A stretch of 64,000 nt of DNA from Glycine soja (lineage: Eukaryota; Streptophyta; Magnoliopsida; Fabales; Fabaceae). The stretch spans positions 13,785,223-13,849,222 of the forward strand of contig NC_041012.1 in assembly GCF_004193775.1 (NCBI RefSeq). The letters run 5' to 3'. A model generated the notes under the pieces. That model was not told the origin of the DNA and made no database searches. It saw only the letters and a program-made list of their open reading frames with translations. Made by a program: the position numbers and the translations under genes. Of this stretch, positions 1 to 10,379 are shown piece by piece; the stretch's first letter is position 1, and each line of letters opens with the position of its first letter.

Positions 1-1335
1 CGGATGACCATTTGTACATTCTGTATAGTATTTCTGATTCTTTCCCCACTCCTTGGTTTGCTAATATTGTGAATTATTTGGTTGCTTCTATTTTTCCTCC
101 CTTAGCATCTAAAGCTCAAAATGATAAATTTAAGAGCGATGCTAAGCATTATATTTGGGATGACCCCTATTTGTGGAAGTTGTGCAGTGACCAGGTTATT
201 AGGAGATGCATTCCAGACCATGAGATTGACTCGGTCCTGCAATTCTGTCATTCTTCCGCACCAGGTGGCCATCTTGGCATACAGAGAGCCTTGTCAGGGA
301 GCAGGCGGCTCACTTTTATGGAGACAACAAATGCCTCAACAGCCCATGTTGTTCTGTGAGGTGTTTGATGTCTCGGGTATAGATTTTATGGGGCCTTTCC
401 CTGTCTCTTTTGGTTTTGTTTATATTCTCCTTGTTGTTCATTATGTTTCAAAATGGGTGGAAGCCAAACCCACCAGAACTAACAATGCTAAGGTTGTTGT
501 GGATTTTGTTAGATCTAATCTGTTTTGCAGGTTTGGAGTCCCTAGAGCCATCATTAGTGATCAAGGCACCCATTTTTGTAACAGATTCATGTATGCCCTG
601 CTAAAAAAGTATGGGGTCATGCACAAAATTTCCACACCATACCACCCCCAAACTAATGGGCAGGCTGAGATTTCAAACAGGGAGATAAAAAGGATCTTGG
701 AGAAGATTGTGCAGCCAAACAGAAAGGATTGGAGCACCAGGCTAGATGATGCTCTTTGGGCCCATAGGACTACCTACAAAGCACCCATAGGAATGTCTCC
801 TTATCGGGTTGTCTTTGGCAAGGCATGTCATCTTCCTGTAGAGATAGAGCACAGAGCCTACTGGGCTGTGAAGACCTGCAACTTCTCTATTGATCAGGCT
901 GGAGAGGAAAGGAAGTTGCAACTAAGTGAGCTAGATGAGATCCGTTTAGAGGCCTTTGAGAATTCCAAATTCTACAAGGAGAAGACCAAGAAGTTCCATG
1001 ACAGCTTGATAGCTAAGAAGGACTTCGTGGTTGGACAGAAAGTTTTATTGTATAACTCTAGGCTCGGACTCATGAGTGGTAAGTTGAGGTCAAAGTGGAT
1101 TGGTCCTTTTGTGGTGACTAATGTTTTTCCTTACGGTACAGTTGAGATCAAAAGTGAATCCACAGATAAGAGCTTTAAGGTCAATGGACACCGGCTGAAA
1201 CCATTCCTCACAAATCCCTGCTTAGTGGATACCCTACTTCTCTTCCGCCATGACTTAAGGAGTTTTCTTTTTCTGTCTCCTTCTTTACTTTTATTGCACT
1301 TGTCTAAATTTATTGATTGCTTTGATTGTTCTTGA
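1..1335 (+). pseudogene. Athila-type integrase (end of pol), frameshifted
   Basis: This is the C-terminal part of a Ty3/gypsy Pol polyprotein, the integrase that joins retroelement cDNA to host DNA. The first part, to about position 290, carries the start of the HHCC zinc-binding region (WDDPYLW, then CHSSAPGGH). After a small deletion the homology moves to another frame (from about 290 to 1335), and the second His/Cys half and its FYWP-like stretch are missing. The catalytic core is then well kept: the first Asp in GIDFMGPFP, the second in IISDQG, and the Glu in TNGQAE exactly 35 residues after the second Asp. A GPF-type C-terminal domain (KWIGPFVV) follows. The reading frame runs past the usual end into noncoding sequence. 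It is a pseudogene because of the frame break, though the core itself looks young. Confidence 0.85.
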
Positions 1336-2756
1336 TCTTATGATTATGCTACATTGAGGACAATGTGTTGTTTAAGTGTGAGGGAGGGGGGGGGGGGGAA
1401 GATTGTTCTTTAAATTTACTTGGGTATTCTAGTTTAGTTTTATTAGTTTTTTTTCTAGGTTAATTTTGTTATTTTGGTTTTATGTTTTGTGTACAACATT
1501 GCATGTTCCTCTTTGAATTTTGGGTTATGTACAGATAATGGGTAATTGTTTTTGAAATAGGAGTTTCTTGGCATTTGTGAATTGAAACCCTTGTTTTTCT
1601 CTACATGTCAAGTTAGTTTTGAAAGTTCGAATTGAAAGTGATAGATTTACCCATAGTGAGAATTTGAGCCATCATCATCTATTTTATTCGGTGTGTTTTG
1701 CCCCATTGATTGCTTGCACAATAGCCTTGGCTTGACTCTTGTTGATACTTCTTGCTTCCCATGCATGTTGGCAGATAATTTAGGCATTTTGTTCTTATAA
1801 GCCTCTAGCCAAATGAGCCTACCTTGAATTATTTCCTTTGATAGCCCCTTTGAGCCTATGTTCCTCTTTCTTTGTTTTGAAGCTCATTACAAGTCTTAAG
1901 TGAAAAACCATGATTTCACCCTACCCTTAAGGAATTTTGGAGCTTTGGAATTGTTTTGGGAATAAGTGTGAGGGGGGTATGTTTCATTGGATGATATGTT
2001 TTTATTGGCCATGCCTGATGATGTATACATACACTGCCTAATTGTTGCTTTATTTTTCAAATGCTTTCATTTGCTACTGTTCACGTTAAAAAAAATAAAA
2101 ATAAAATACAAAAAAAAATAAAAAAAGAATGAAGTTGAATAAATGAGGTCTTGGTTTGAAGACTTGGATTGATTGAGGACTTGGTTGATTTTGTTTTGGG
2201 TTTACTTTTTAAAGCTTAATTTGTAATTTTGGTTTTGGGGTTTACTACTTTTTCTTACTTCCCACTTATTCCCATTGCTCCTCTATTCATTTGGGTTTTA
2301 GCTATTATCCCATACTTTCATCTACCTTGTCCTTGGCCCCATTACAACCTTAAAAGACCGTTTGATCCTCATGTGCATGTGTTTGTGATGTGATTGTCAA
2401 TTTTAGAGTCTTGCCAAGTCTATGTGGTGTTTGTTTTCATTGGTGCTCTGAGAGTAAACAGTAGCCTAGACACTTGAGAGATAAAGTGCATATCTTGTGA
2501 GGCTTTATCACTTTTCATTCTTGAGCTGATTGACTATCTTGCCATGTTTGAGATGCTTGGATGATTTTCATGATGGCCTTGATTCTTTAACTCTTTAAGT
2601 GTTAGATGTTACCCATTCTTTTCATTCCTTGAGATTCATTGAGAAATATGTAAGTGTTTTTGTGTCTGTTTGTTTCTCTTTGATGTCTCTAGATTTGTTC
2701 CTTGCTTTACTTTTTGATTTTGCCCAGGAGTGCAAAAGGCTAAGTGTGAGGGGATT
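1336..2756 (+). other. Athila-1 3' noncoding region with polypurine tract
   Basis: No supported gene lies here. The stretch is the long 3' noncoding part of the Athila-type element. The motif AAGTGTGAGGG occurs three times (about 1372, 1965 and 2741). The first runs into a long G tract (1387-1398), and the last lies directly before the LTR and is the likely polypurine primer for plus-strand DNA synthesis. An A-rich tract lies at 2088-2128. No env-like reading frame was found here. Confidence 0.6.
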
Positions 2757-3891
2757 TGATGTGTCATCATTTTCTCCTATTTCTTAACCATTTTGTCACC
2801 ATTTTAATTACTGATTAGCCTTAATTGTCAAATTAATTATGCATTTTTATCATTTGGGCCTATTGGACTAGTTTTGTGTTTTTAATTTAATTTCAGGAGA
2901 ATTATAAGCAATTGGGCTTGAATTCAGAATTGGGCTTGGACTTGAAGAGAGCAGACAATTTTATTCTACCAAATCTTATCTTATCCAGATTTTATCTCAC
3001 TTAGATATTATTTCATCTAGATTTTATCTTATCTTATCTAGATTTTATTTTATCAAATCTTATCTTATCTTGTCCAGATTTTATTTTATTTATGGGCTTG
3101 GAATTAAAAAAAGATTTGTAAGCTTTGGGGCTGAGAACCTATATAACAGCACCAAGGTTCTAGTTTTAGGAGTTCTTTTTCATTTTGAGAGAAAGAATAA
3201 TGTTAGGTTTTGCAATTCCAGTTTTTACTATTCACGTAGCAATAAAATTCATTTTCTGCTTCAATATGCAATTTTCGTTTTATGCTTCAATCTACAATTT
3301 CGTTTTCTACTGATTAATGGAAGGCTAAGTCTCCAGCGTTGTTTTCTCTTGACGATCAAGCACAACTCTCTTTGAGGTTTTATTATTACTATTGAATTCT
3401 GATCAGTTTTTCCTCTTCACCAATTACTCTGTATTTGTTGCTATTAATCCATGCATGCTTAGTGCTTGATTAATTGTCTCTGCGCTTAATTTATGTTCAT
3501 GCTTAATGATCAGTTTCGTTCATGATTAATCGGTGTATGTGTTGGTTAATCACATAATGATAGCCTTATGTTAAATTTTGCTTAGTAATTTAATTTAGGG
3601 TTGGATTAAGTGGTTGAACTGATTAAGGATAAATTCTCGTAACCTAGGATAAGAGACTTGCCTGTGAATCAAGGGGAAACAACGTGTTTTAATTCTGATA
3701 TTTTCTAATTAAATTTTGCTCGCTGTTTAATTTACAAAAACAAACAACCCCCCCCCCCCCCAATTTGTTACTGTTTTATTACTATCTGTTTTGAACGTTT
3801 GGTTGACCATTGCTCGTGGGGAGACGACCTAGGATCACTTCCTAGATACTGCATTTTTAATGTTTATTTGATTCGGGTACGGCCTCGATCA
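2757..3891 (+). mobile_element. 3' LTR of Athila-1
   Basis: This is a 1,135-bp LTR. It starts TGATGTGTC directly after the polypurine tract and ends CTCGATCA, so its tips are the inverted repeat TGAT/ATCA. A TATA-like TATATAA lies at 3140-3146. A run of C at about 3749-3762 follows in the downstream half. The sequence after the LTR is the coding remnant of another element, which fixes the right boundary. The expected left copy of the target duplication (GACCG at 3892-3896) is outside the window. Confidence 0.75.
3140..3146 (+). promoter_or_regulatory. TATA box of Athila-1 LTR
   Basis: TATATAA lies inside the LTR about 380 bp from its start, at the place expected for the U3/R promoter. This is a motif match only. 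Confidence 0.45.
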
Positions 3892-5676
3892 GACCGACAC
3901 TCCATAGAACTTGCAGAGACCTCTTATTAAAGCTGGAAAACCCAATTCTTTGTTTGATTTTTCTGGTTTCAGTTGGAGCCTAAGAGGTTCTGTTATGAAA
4001 AACTGGTGAAGGTGTCTGAAATCAATTGGGCCACATAAACGTTCATTTGCTCCATGAAATTGTAGACTAGTTGACATTTTGGTAGATTTAGATTAGAGTT
4101 ATGATCACTTGGAAGAATATTACTCAGGAGAAAGGTCATCTAGATTTGAGTAAGAGTGGCCATATTTGTTTGCATGATCCGCAATCGCTTCCCGCCATGC
4201 TATTGACGTAGCTCCATGTGGAGCTTGTAAGCCTTGTATCTTCTTCATCAATTGAGTTCTTTGCTTCTTGAAGATGAATGGCAACAAAATGGAGAAGGAA
4301 GATGATTGGAGACGCCACTTCAAGGAGAAGATGAGTCAAGAAGAATCTCACCATCATAGGAAGCCATAGATAAGAGCTTGAAGGAGGAGAAGATGAGGGG
4401 AGGGAGAAAGAGAAAAGGAGCACGAAATTTTGTGCCTCAAATGAGGTCTGAACTTTGAAGTGTAATTCTCAAATGATCAAAGTTGAAAAAATGCACACAC
4501 ATGGCCTCTATTTATAGCCTAAGTGTCACACAAAATTGGAAGGAAATTTGAATTTCTATTCAAATTTCACTTGAATTTGAAATTGAATTTGTGGAGCCAA
4601 ATTTTGGAGCCAAAATTTCATTAATTATGATTAGTGAATTTTATCTATGGTTCAGTCCACTAATCCAAGATCAAGTCCAAGATTCTCCACTAAGTGCGCT
4701 TAGGTGTCATGAGACATGTAAAACATGAAGGACATGCACAAAGTGTGACTATATGATGTGGCAATGGGTGTAGCAAACAAATGCTCACCTCTCCCTCTAA
4801 AATTTAATTGGATTGGGTTTCTACCAATTCAATTAAATTTATTTGCAACGACACACATCAAATATTCACTTAATGCGTATGAAATTACAAAACTACCCCT
4901 AATACAAAAACTAGTCTAGGTGCCCTAAAATACAAGGGCTGAAAAATCCTACATTTCTAGGGTACCTTACCTATATTATGAAGCCCTAAATACAAGGTCC
5001 AAAAATAATGAAACCTTAATCTAATATGTACAAAGATAAGTGGGCTCATACTTAGCCCATGGGCCCGAAATCTACCCTAAGGCTCATGAGAACCCTAGGG
5101 CCTTCTCTTGCATCTCTGGCCCAATCTTCTTCGAGTCTTCTATCCAATGCCACTGTGGGGTAGGATTGCATCAGCTATGAACAAAGTCACGACTTGGGAA
5201 GCAAAGCAACTGACCTATTACCTCTCCATCAAAACCTGTAGTCTTGTCTCTCCTTGAACTATATTCATATTGTTGTCCATATTCGAAGATCAATGGATTC
5301 CCTAAAAGCTAGATGATTGCATCTATGTTATAAGGGATCCATTGTCCCCACACTTTGGAACGCTTATTAGTAACTCCATCGTCAATAGGCCAAGCATCAG
5401 CATAGAATTCTAAGACAACTCAGGGTCATATTTGGGCATTGGTTCTGCAAGTTGTCTCCAGTTCCTCCTAGTGAACTCTGGATAATCGCCCTTTGCTAGT
5501 TGGACTCTTCTTTCCTTGAGAAAGGACCTATCTTTGATTAACTGAAAACAACGTTGGTGCTCTGTATTGCGAAATCTGTGTCCATCAAAAACAAAATTTG
5601 CAAATGGAGATGTGCCAGATCCTTCTCCTATAATGGTTTTCCCGACCCTCTTAGTTACAAGTTTCTTTGAAGCCAT
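3892..5676 (-). pseudogene. PF20167-type (putative plant transposon protein) ORF, env position of Athila-2
   Basis: On the minus strand a broken frame starts at the ATG at 5676 (MASKKLVTKR) and reads through motifs of the PF20167 'putative plant transposon protein' family: FDGHRF, RRVQL, then after a one-base shift near 5410 EFYADAW and GQWIP, an in-frame stop, and CEYG-like and GFDGE motifs to about 5180. A solo LTR (4204-5173) interrupts it. Homology resumes at 4198 with LLSNILPSD- and AQLISD-like text and ends at GFPALIRGLCKFYGV, where the Athila-1 LTR cuts it at 3891. A TAG stop sits at 4140-4142. Such proteins are often annotated as envelope-like because they lie after pol in Athila elements. 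Here it lies downstream of a minus-strand Athila pol, which supports that reading. Its biochemical function is not known. Confidence 0.7.
4204..5173 (-). mobile_element. Solo LTR with 5-bp target duplication
   Basis: This 970-bp insertion on the minus strand begins TGATGCAATCC (at 5173) and ends CTACGTCA (at 4204). It is flanked by the perfect direct repeat GCTAT at 4199-4203 and 5174-5178. On the minus strand it has a TATAAATAG box near 4516. There is no PBS, PPT or coding sequence inside, so it is a solo LTR left by LTR-LTR recombination. Its 5' end matches the LTR start that follows the chromovirus-like remnant at 44011, so the two belong to one family. Confidence 0.85.
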
Positions 5677-7080
5677 CAACAACAAACTCACATCCAAACT
5701 GAAATTTGCATAAAAATCATTTTTCGCTAAACAAAAATGCACTTCACTTTTAGTTTTCCCTATTATAGCAACCAATAAGTCAATTTTTGTGTATTTTCAT
5801 TAATTGTTCAGCTCGAAACACCATATAAATCAGCAACTCAGTTTTCATCATTCTGAAATAAAAATTCAACATTCAAAGAGCAATTCATGTGCAATGTACC
5901 CACCCTGGTACAACAATTTAGTCCAAAAAGCTATCCCAATTCAGTCCAAACAACTTAAGCTTTCAAAGAACAACTCATGTACTTGCATCCAAGGAAATTT
6001 GACAATTCAAGATTAGCTAACACTCTTGGCATTCAAGCTAAAAACCTAAGTTGACTTAACACCTAGAATAATGTCTGAACATGTTTAGAGATTAGCATTC
6101 GTTCATAATTCAAAATAAAACATGAACTGACTATTAAGACATTTTATCAAACAGTTGGTGTGCACATGTAAAAGTATGTATAAATGAATTATAATGTGCA
6201 AGCATGATGTGTAAACATGTAGGGAGCAAACATTAGGACTAGGAACTACGCAGAACAACCACAAATTTGAGCATTAATCAATTCATGCATAAATAACACC
6301 CAACTCGCAACTCATTGAAAAGCAACAAAACAACAAACAAAACAAAGAACATTGCAATAAAAAAATGATGGAAATGAGAAACTTACTTGAATGGGATAGA
6401 GTGGTGTGTGAGAGAAGATGAATTTCATGAATGGATGATGGCTTGGGCGAGATTTGGGAGGAGGGAGAGGGTTTTCAAATTTTTAGAGAATAAGAAGAGT
6501 GAATTTGAAGTGGGGTGAAATCAGATTTCACCCCTTTGTTTTATTTTTCAAAACTGACATCTACTCGCCCAGGCAAGTTTAAAGTAATTTTTTAGTAGAA
6601 AATCAGTTGACCACTTCTTCCTAAATCTCACCCTAAATGCTTCCATTCATGTTAAAATTCAATTACAATTGTTTCAACAACACACAACTTAAAACTCAAG
6701 ATTACAAATCTACAATCTTTTATAAAAACACTCAAGTTTCACCAAAACCAATTATACACATCAACATACAAAATTACAAACATATTAACAGAAATAGACA
6801 ACATGTACAAACACTACACAAACACCTGAATATTTAAAACACATTTTCACACTAAACATAGACATATTTAAAACTATAACTCAACCTACAAATTGAAACA
6901 TATACATTCAAAAAGATATTTTTCCAATAAAGACTCAAAAGTGAAGTTCCAAAATATAATTTAGAAACATAAGACATAAAATTCAAGTGACACAAATTAA
7001 AACAAATGGTGAGCCTCTCAGGAACGCTTCTTTAACATCTTTTAAGTTGGACACCCTTGTTTTCGCTCAGACTTCCTGCA
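5677..7080 (-). other. Region between pol and env-position ORF of Athila-2
   Basis: No supported gene. The stretch is AT-rich. On the minus strand, pyrimidine-rich leader-like sequence (about 6490-6400) is followed by a splice-donor-like AAGTAAGTTT near 6390. A TTTCAG acceptor-like site near 5700 lies just upstream of the ATG at 5676. This arrangement would suit a spliced subgenomic message for the env-position ORF; that is inference from motifs only. Short ORFs on the plus strand here have no recognisable content. Confidence 0.4.
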
Positions 7081-9378
7081 ATTGGACAACAATGGTGAGC
7101 CTCTCAACATCACCACCCAAGTAGTGTTTGATTTTGTTGCCATTCACAGTCCATGTCCTCTTTATGATCCTCCAATATCACAACTCCATGTGGCATAACT
7201 TCATTGATGATGAATGGTCCAAACCACTTAGATTTCAACTTACCTGGAAACCATCTCAATCTAGACTTAAATAACAAAACTTGTTGAGCAGGCTGAAGAT
7301 TCCTTTTTCAAAAGCTTTTTATCATGATAAACTTTTACTCTTTGCTTATAAAGCTTGGAATTCTCATAAGCTTTAAACCTCAATTCCTCTAATTCATGAA
7401 GTTGGAGCTTCCTGTGTTCACCAACTACATTCAAATCAAAATTCAGAAACTTCAATGTCTAGTATGCTTTATGATCAAACTCAATAGGTAAGTGGCAAGA
7501 TTGGCGATAGACCAATTGGAAGGGAGTGAGTCTTGTAGGAGCTTTGTATGTTGTATGTATGCCCACAGAGCTTCATCTAAGTTTTGAGATCAATCCATCC
7601 TTGATTGAGCATCTGTTTTCTCATAGATCTTCTTGACTTCCTTGTAAGAAACTTTAGCTTGTCCATTGGTCTGGGGGTGGTAAGGTGAGGCTACCTTGTG
7701 TCTGACACTATAGTGTTGGAGAACTTTCTTGAGTTGGACGTTACAAAAATGATATCCTCCATCACTTATCAGTTCCCTTGGTGTGCCAAACCTTGAAAAG
7801 ATGTTTTTCTTTAGGATGCGAATAACGGTCTTTGCATCTGGATGTTGAACAACTATTGGTTCCACCCATTTTTTTATATAGTCCACAACCAATAAAATTT
7901 ATTCATTTGAGTAAGATGATGGGAATAGACCAATGAAATCTATTCCCAACAGTCAAAAGCTTCTACCTCCGGAATGTTCTGCAGTGGAATTTCATTCCTT
8001 TTAGAGATTCCATCTGTTCTTTGACAGTTAACACACCTCTGAACATATTCATAAGCATCCTTGCATAATGTAGGCCAATAGAAATCAGATTGGAGGACCT
8101 TGCCAGTAATCCTCTCTTCATTGTAATGGCCTCCATAAGGTGAATTATGGCAATGCCATAATATGCTTTTTGCCTCCCCCTGAGTTATACATCTCCTCAG
8201 GAGATTATCTGCTCCAATCTTAAAAAGATAAGGATTATCCCACACAAAGTAATTAGAGTCCCTGAGAAACTTCTTTTTCTGGTGCCAAGTGAGATCATCA
8301 GGAAGTGCACCAGCTGCTTTGAAATTTGCCATCTCAACAAACCATGGCCTTTCTGCAATGTTGAACAACTTTTCATCAGGAAACTCTTCTTGAATTTCAG
8401 GACCTTGTGTGGTCACCTAATCAATGTTAAGTCTTGAAAGATGATTAGCTACATGATTTTCACTCCCCTTTTTATCCTTGATTTCCAAATCAAGTTCCTG
8501 CAAAAGTGGAATCCAACGGATAAGCCTGAGTTTAGAATTAGCTTTGACCAACAGATATTGTATAGTAACATGATCAGTACAAACCATAATCTTAGATCTT
8601 ATCAAATAAGATCTAATTTTTTCCAAACCATACCCTACCACAAGCAATTCTTTCTCAGTTGTTGCATAATTAATTTGAGCTTCATTTAACACCTTGCTTG
8701 CATAATGTATGACATGGAAAACTTTATTTTTCCTCTGACCCAAAACTACTCCTACAACACAATCACTAGCATCACACATTATTTCAAAATCAAGTGTCTA
8801 GTTTGGGGCAGTGATTATGGGTGCAAAAATCAGTTTTTGTTTCAAAGTATCAAAAGCTTCTAAACACAATTCATCAAAATGAAATGATACTTCTTTGTTC
8901 AAGAGATTGCTCAAAGGGTTGGCAAGCTTAGAAAAATCCTTAATGAAATGCTTGTAAAACCCAACATGTCCTAGAAAGCTTTTGATGCCTTTGACATTTG
9001 TTGGCAGAGGCAATTTTTCAATGACTTCCACCTTGGCTTTGTCAACCTCAATGCCATGAATAGAGATTTTGTGGCCCAATACAATGCCTTCAGTCACCAT
9101 AAAGTGGCATTTCTCCAAATTGAGAACAATATTTGTTTCAACACAATGCTTCAGTACAATGTCAAGATTTGAAAGACATAAATCAAAAGAAAAGCCAAAG
9201 ACAAAGAAGTCATCCATGAACACTTCAATACTCTTCTCAATGAGATTAGAGAAAATAGCAAGCATACAACGCTGAATGTAGCAGGAGCATTACAGAGACC
9301 AAAAGGCATCTTCCTATAAGCAAAAACATTGAAGGGACATGTAAAAGCTGTCTTATCTTGATCTTTAGGATTAATAGT
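7081..9378 (-). pseudogene. Athila-type pol: RT, RNase H, integrase (Athila-2), degraded
   Basis: This minus-strand Pol remnant has its domains in normal order. Reverse transcriptase begins near 9384 (FNVFAYRKMPFGLCNAP). Its catalytic box reads FMDDF (about 9205-9220), and FLGHVGFYKHFIKDFS marks the RT end. RNase H runs 8779-8417 with CDASD, TEKELL and CTDH, but the last acidic position reads VANHLS instead of the usual VADHLS. Integrase follows: an HHCC finger with CVNC (8416-7940), the first Asp in GIDFIG, the second in LISDGG, and then NGQAK, where the catalytic Glu has become Lys. KWFGPF (about 7230) is the C-terminal domain. Stops separate RT from RNase H (8798-8800) and RNase H from integrase (8417-8419), and frames change near 7900 and 7500. 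The upstream part is cut off by an Ogre-type LTR at 9379. Confidence 0.88.
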
Positions 9379-10379
9379 TGTCGCAACCTACCCTTCAGTG
9401 GGAGGGCAACGCGGGGCTCACGGGTGTGTCTTCCAAGAGAGAAAGGCACACAAAAAACGTCGAAAAAACCAGAACGTGTGGTCTACGAACTTTAATTGTG
9501 AAAGGTTCAGGAGTTGTTCTTACGCACGGGCAAGGTATTAGTACCCCACGCGTCTGTCACAGGGGACGACAGCCTTCAATCAAGTATGCAAATTTGACTT
9601 CAAAACTACGTATTTTCCCTTTTTGTATTTTTTATCTTTTTGTGGTCGACAAGGGTGTTTCCCTCGCTCCTACGTATCCTCCATTGCGATGAGGAAATCA
9701 GACCTACATAGTTCTTTCATTTTTGTGTGTGAGACTAAAAAAGTCTCGGTGTTCAACAGGCTTGCTTGCCCCAAGTTGACAAAGGTGCAGATAACCCTTG
9801 GGTATCTCCGCATGTCATCAGACTTGCCGTCTCTAGATGACAAAGGTGTGAGACTAAAATAGTCTCGGTCAACAGGCTCGCTTGCCTCTAGTTGACAAAG
9901 GTGCAGATAACCCTTGGGTATCTCCGCATGTCATCACACTCATGGGTCGGGGTGACAGAACTGTGGGGTGGTCGACAAAAGCGGGGCTTTTGCTCTTACG
10001 TATCCTCAATTGCGATGAGGAACTCAAACCTATGTAGTTCTTCAAAAGCGATAAAGTTATGTGTTGATTTTATGCTTTGAATGGTCCATTTTAACCAATG
10101 AAAGCAAAGAGGACCATTTTAAAGCGTTACGGAAGCACCTCGGCTTGGATTTTCTTCACGAAAACACGTTTTTTCACCCAAAACAGCTGAAATGCATAGC
10201 ATAAGGGTTAGGGATCCTTTGGAACAACCTCCCTTGGCCTATTTATAGAAAAAATGGGGAGGAAGTTGCCGCCCAGGTCGCCCAGCCGAGCAGCTGGCTT
10301 CCTCAGGAAGTTTCCTGATGCACCCCGATGTTACTAAGTTCATCCCCCCTTTTCGTAATTTACGGAAGCCTTACGGAAG
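9379..10379 (-). mobile_element. Truncated Ogre/Tat-type LTR (LTR A)
   Basis: On the minus strand this piece ends GGGTAGGTTGCGACA at 9379, the 3' tip seen in all related LTRs here. It lies directly against Athila RT sequence, with ATAGT (9374-9378) as the possible target site. It contains two copies of the TACGTA module (about 9638-9715 and 9965-10040), several short hairpins (for example GAGACT...AGTCTC near 9853) and a TATA-like CTATAAATAG (10239-10248). Its 5' portion is missing because another LTR starts at 10380. Confidence 0.75.

Larger units (their letters stand above)
1..3891 (+). mobile_element. 3' part of Athila-type Ty3/gypsy element (Athila-1)
   Basis: The window opens inside an LTR retrotransposon. 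In order on the plus strand there is an integrase remnant, about 1.4 kb of noncoding 3' sequence, a polypurine tract and a 3' LTR that begins TGAT and ends ATCA. The 5' part lies outside the window. The right end interrupts a minus-strand PF20167-type reading frame, which resumes directly after the LTR, so this element inserted into an older one. The integrase wording (for example [11 protein letters not shown]) and the long 3' noncoding region fit Athila-type elements; the exact family name was not determined. Confidence 0.8.
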
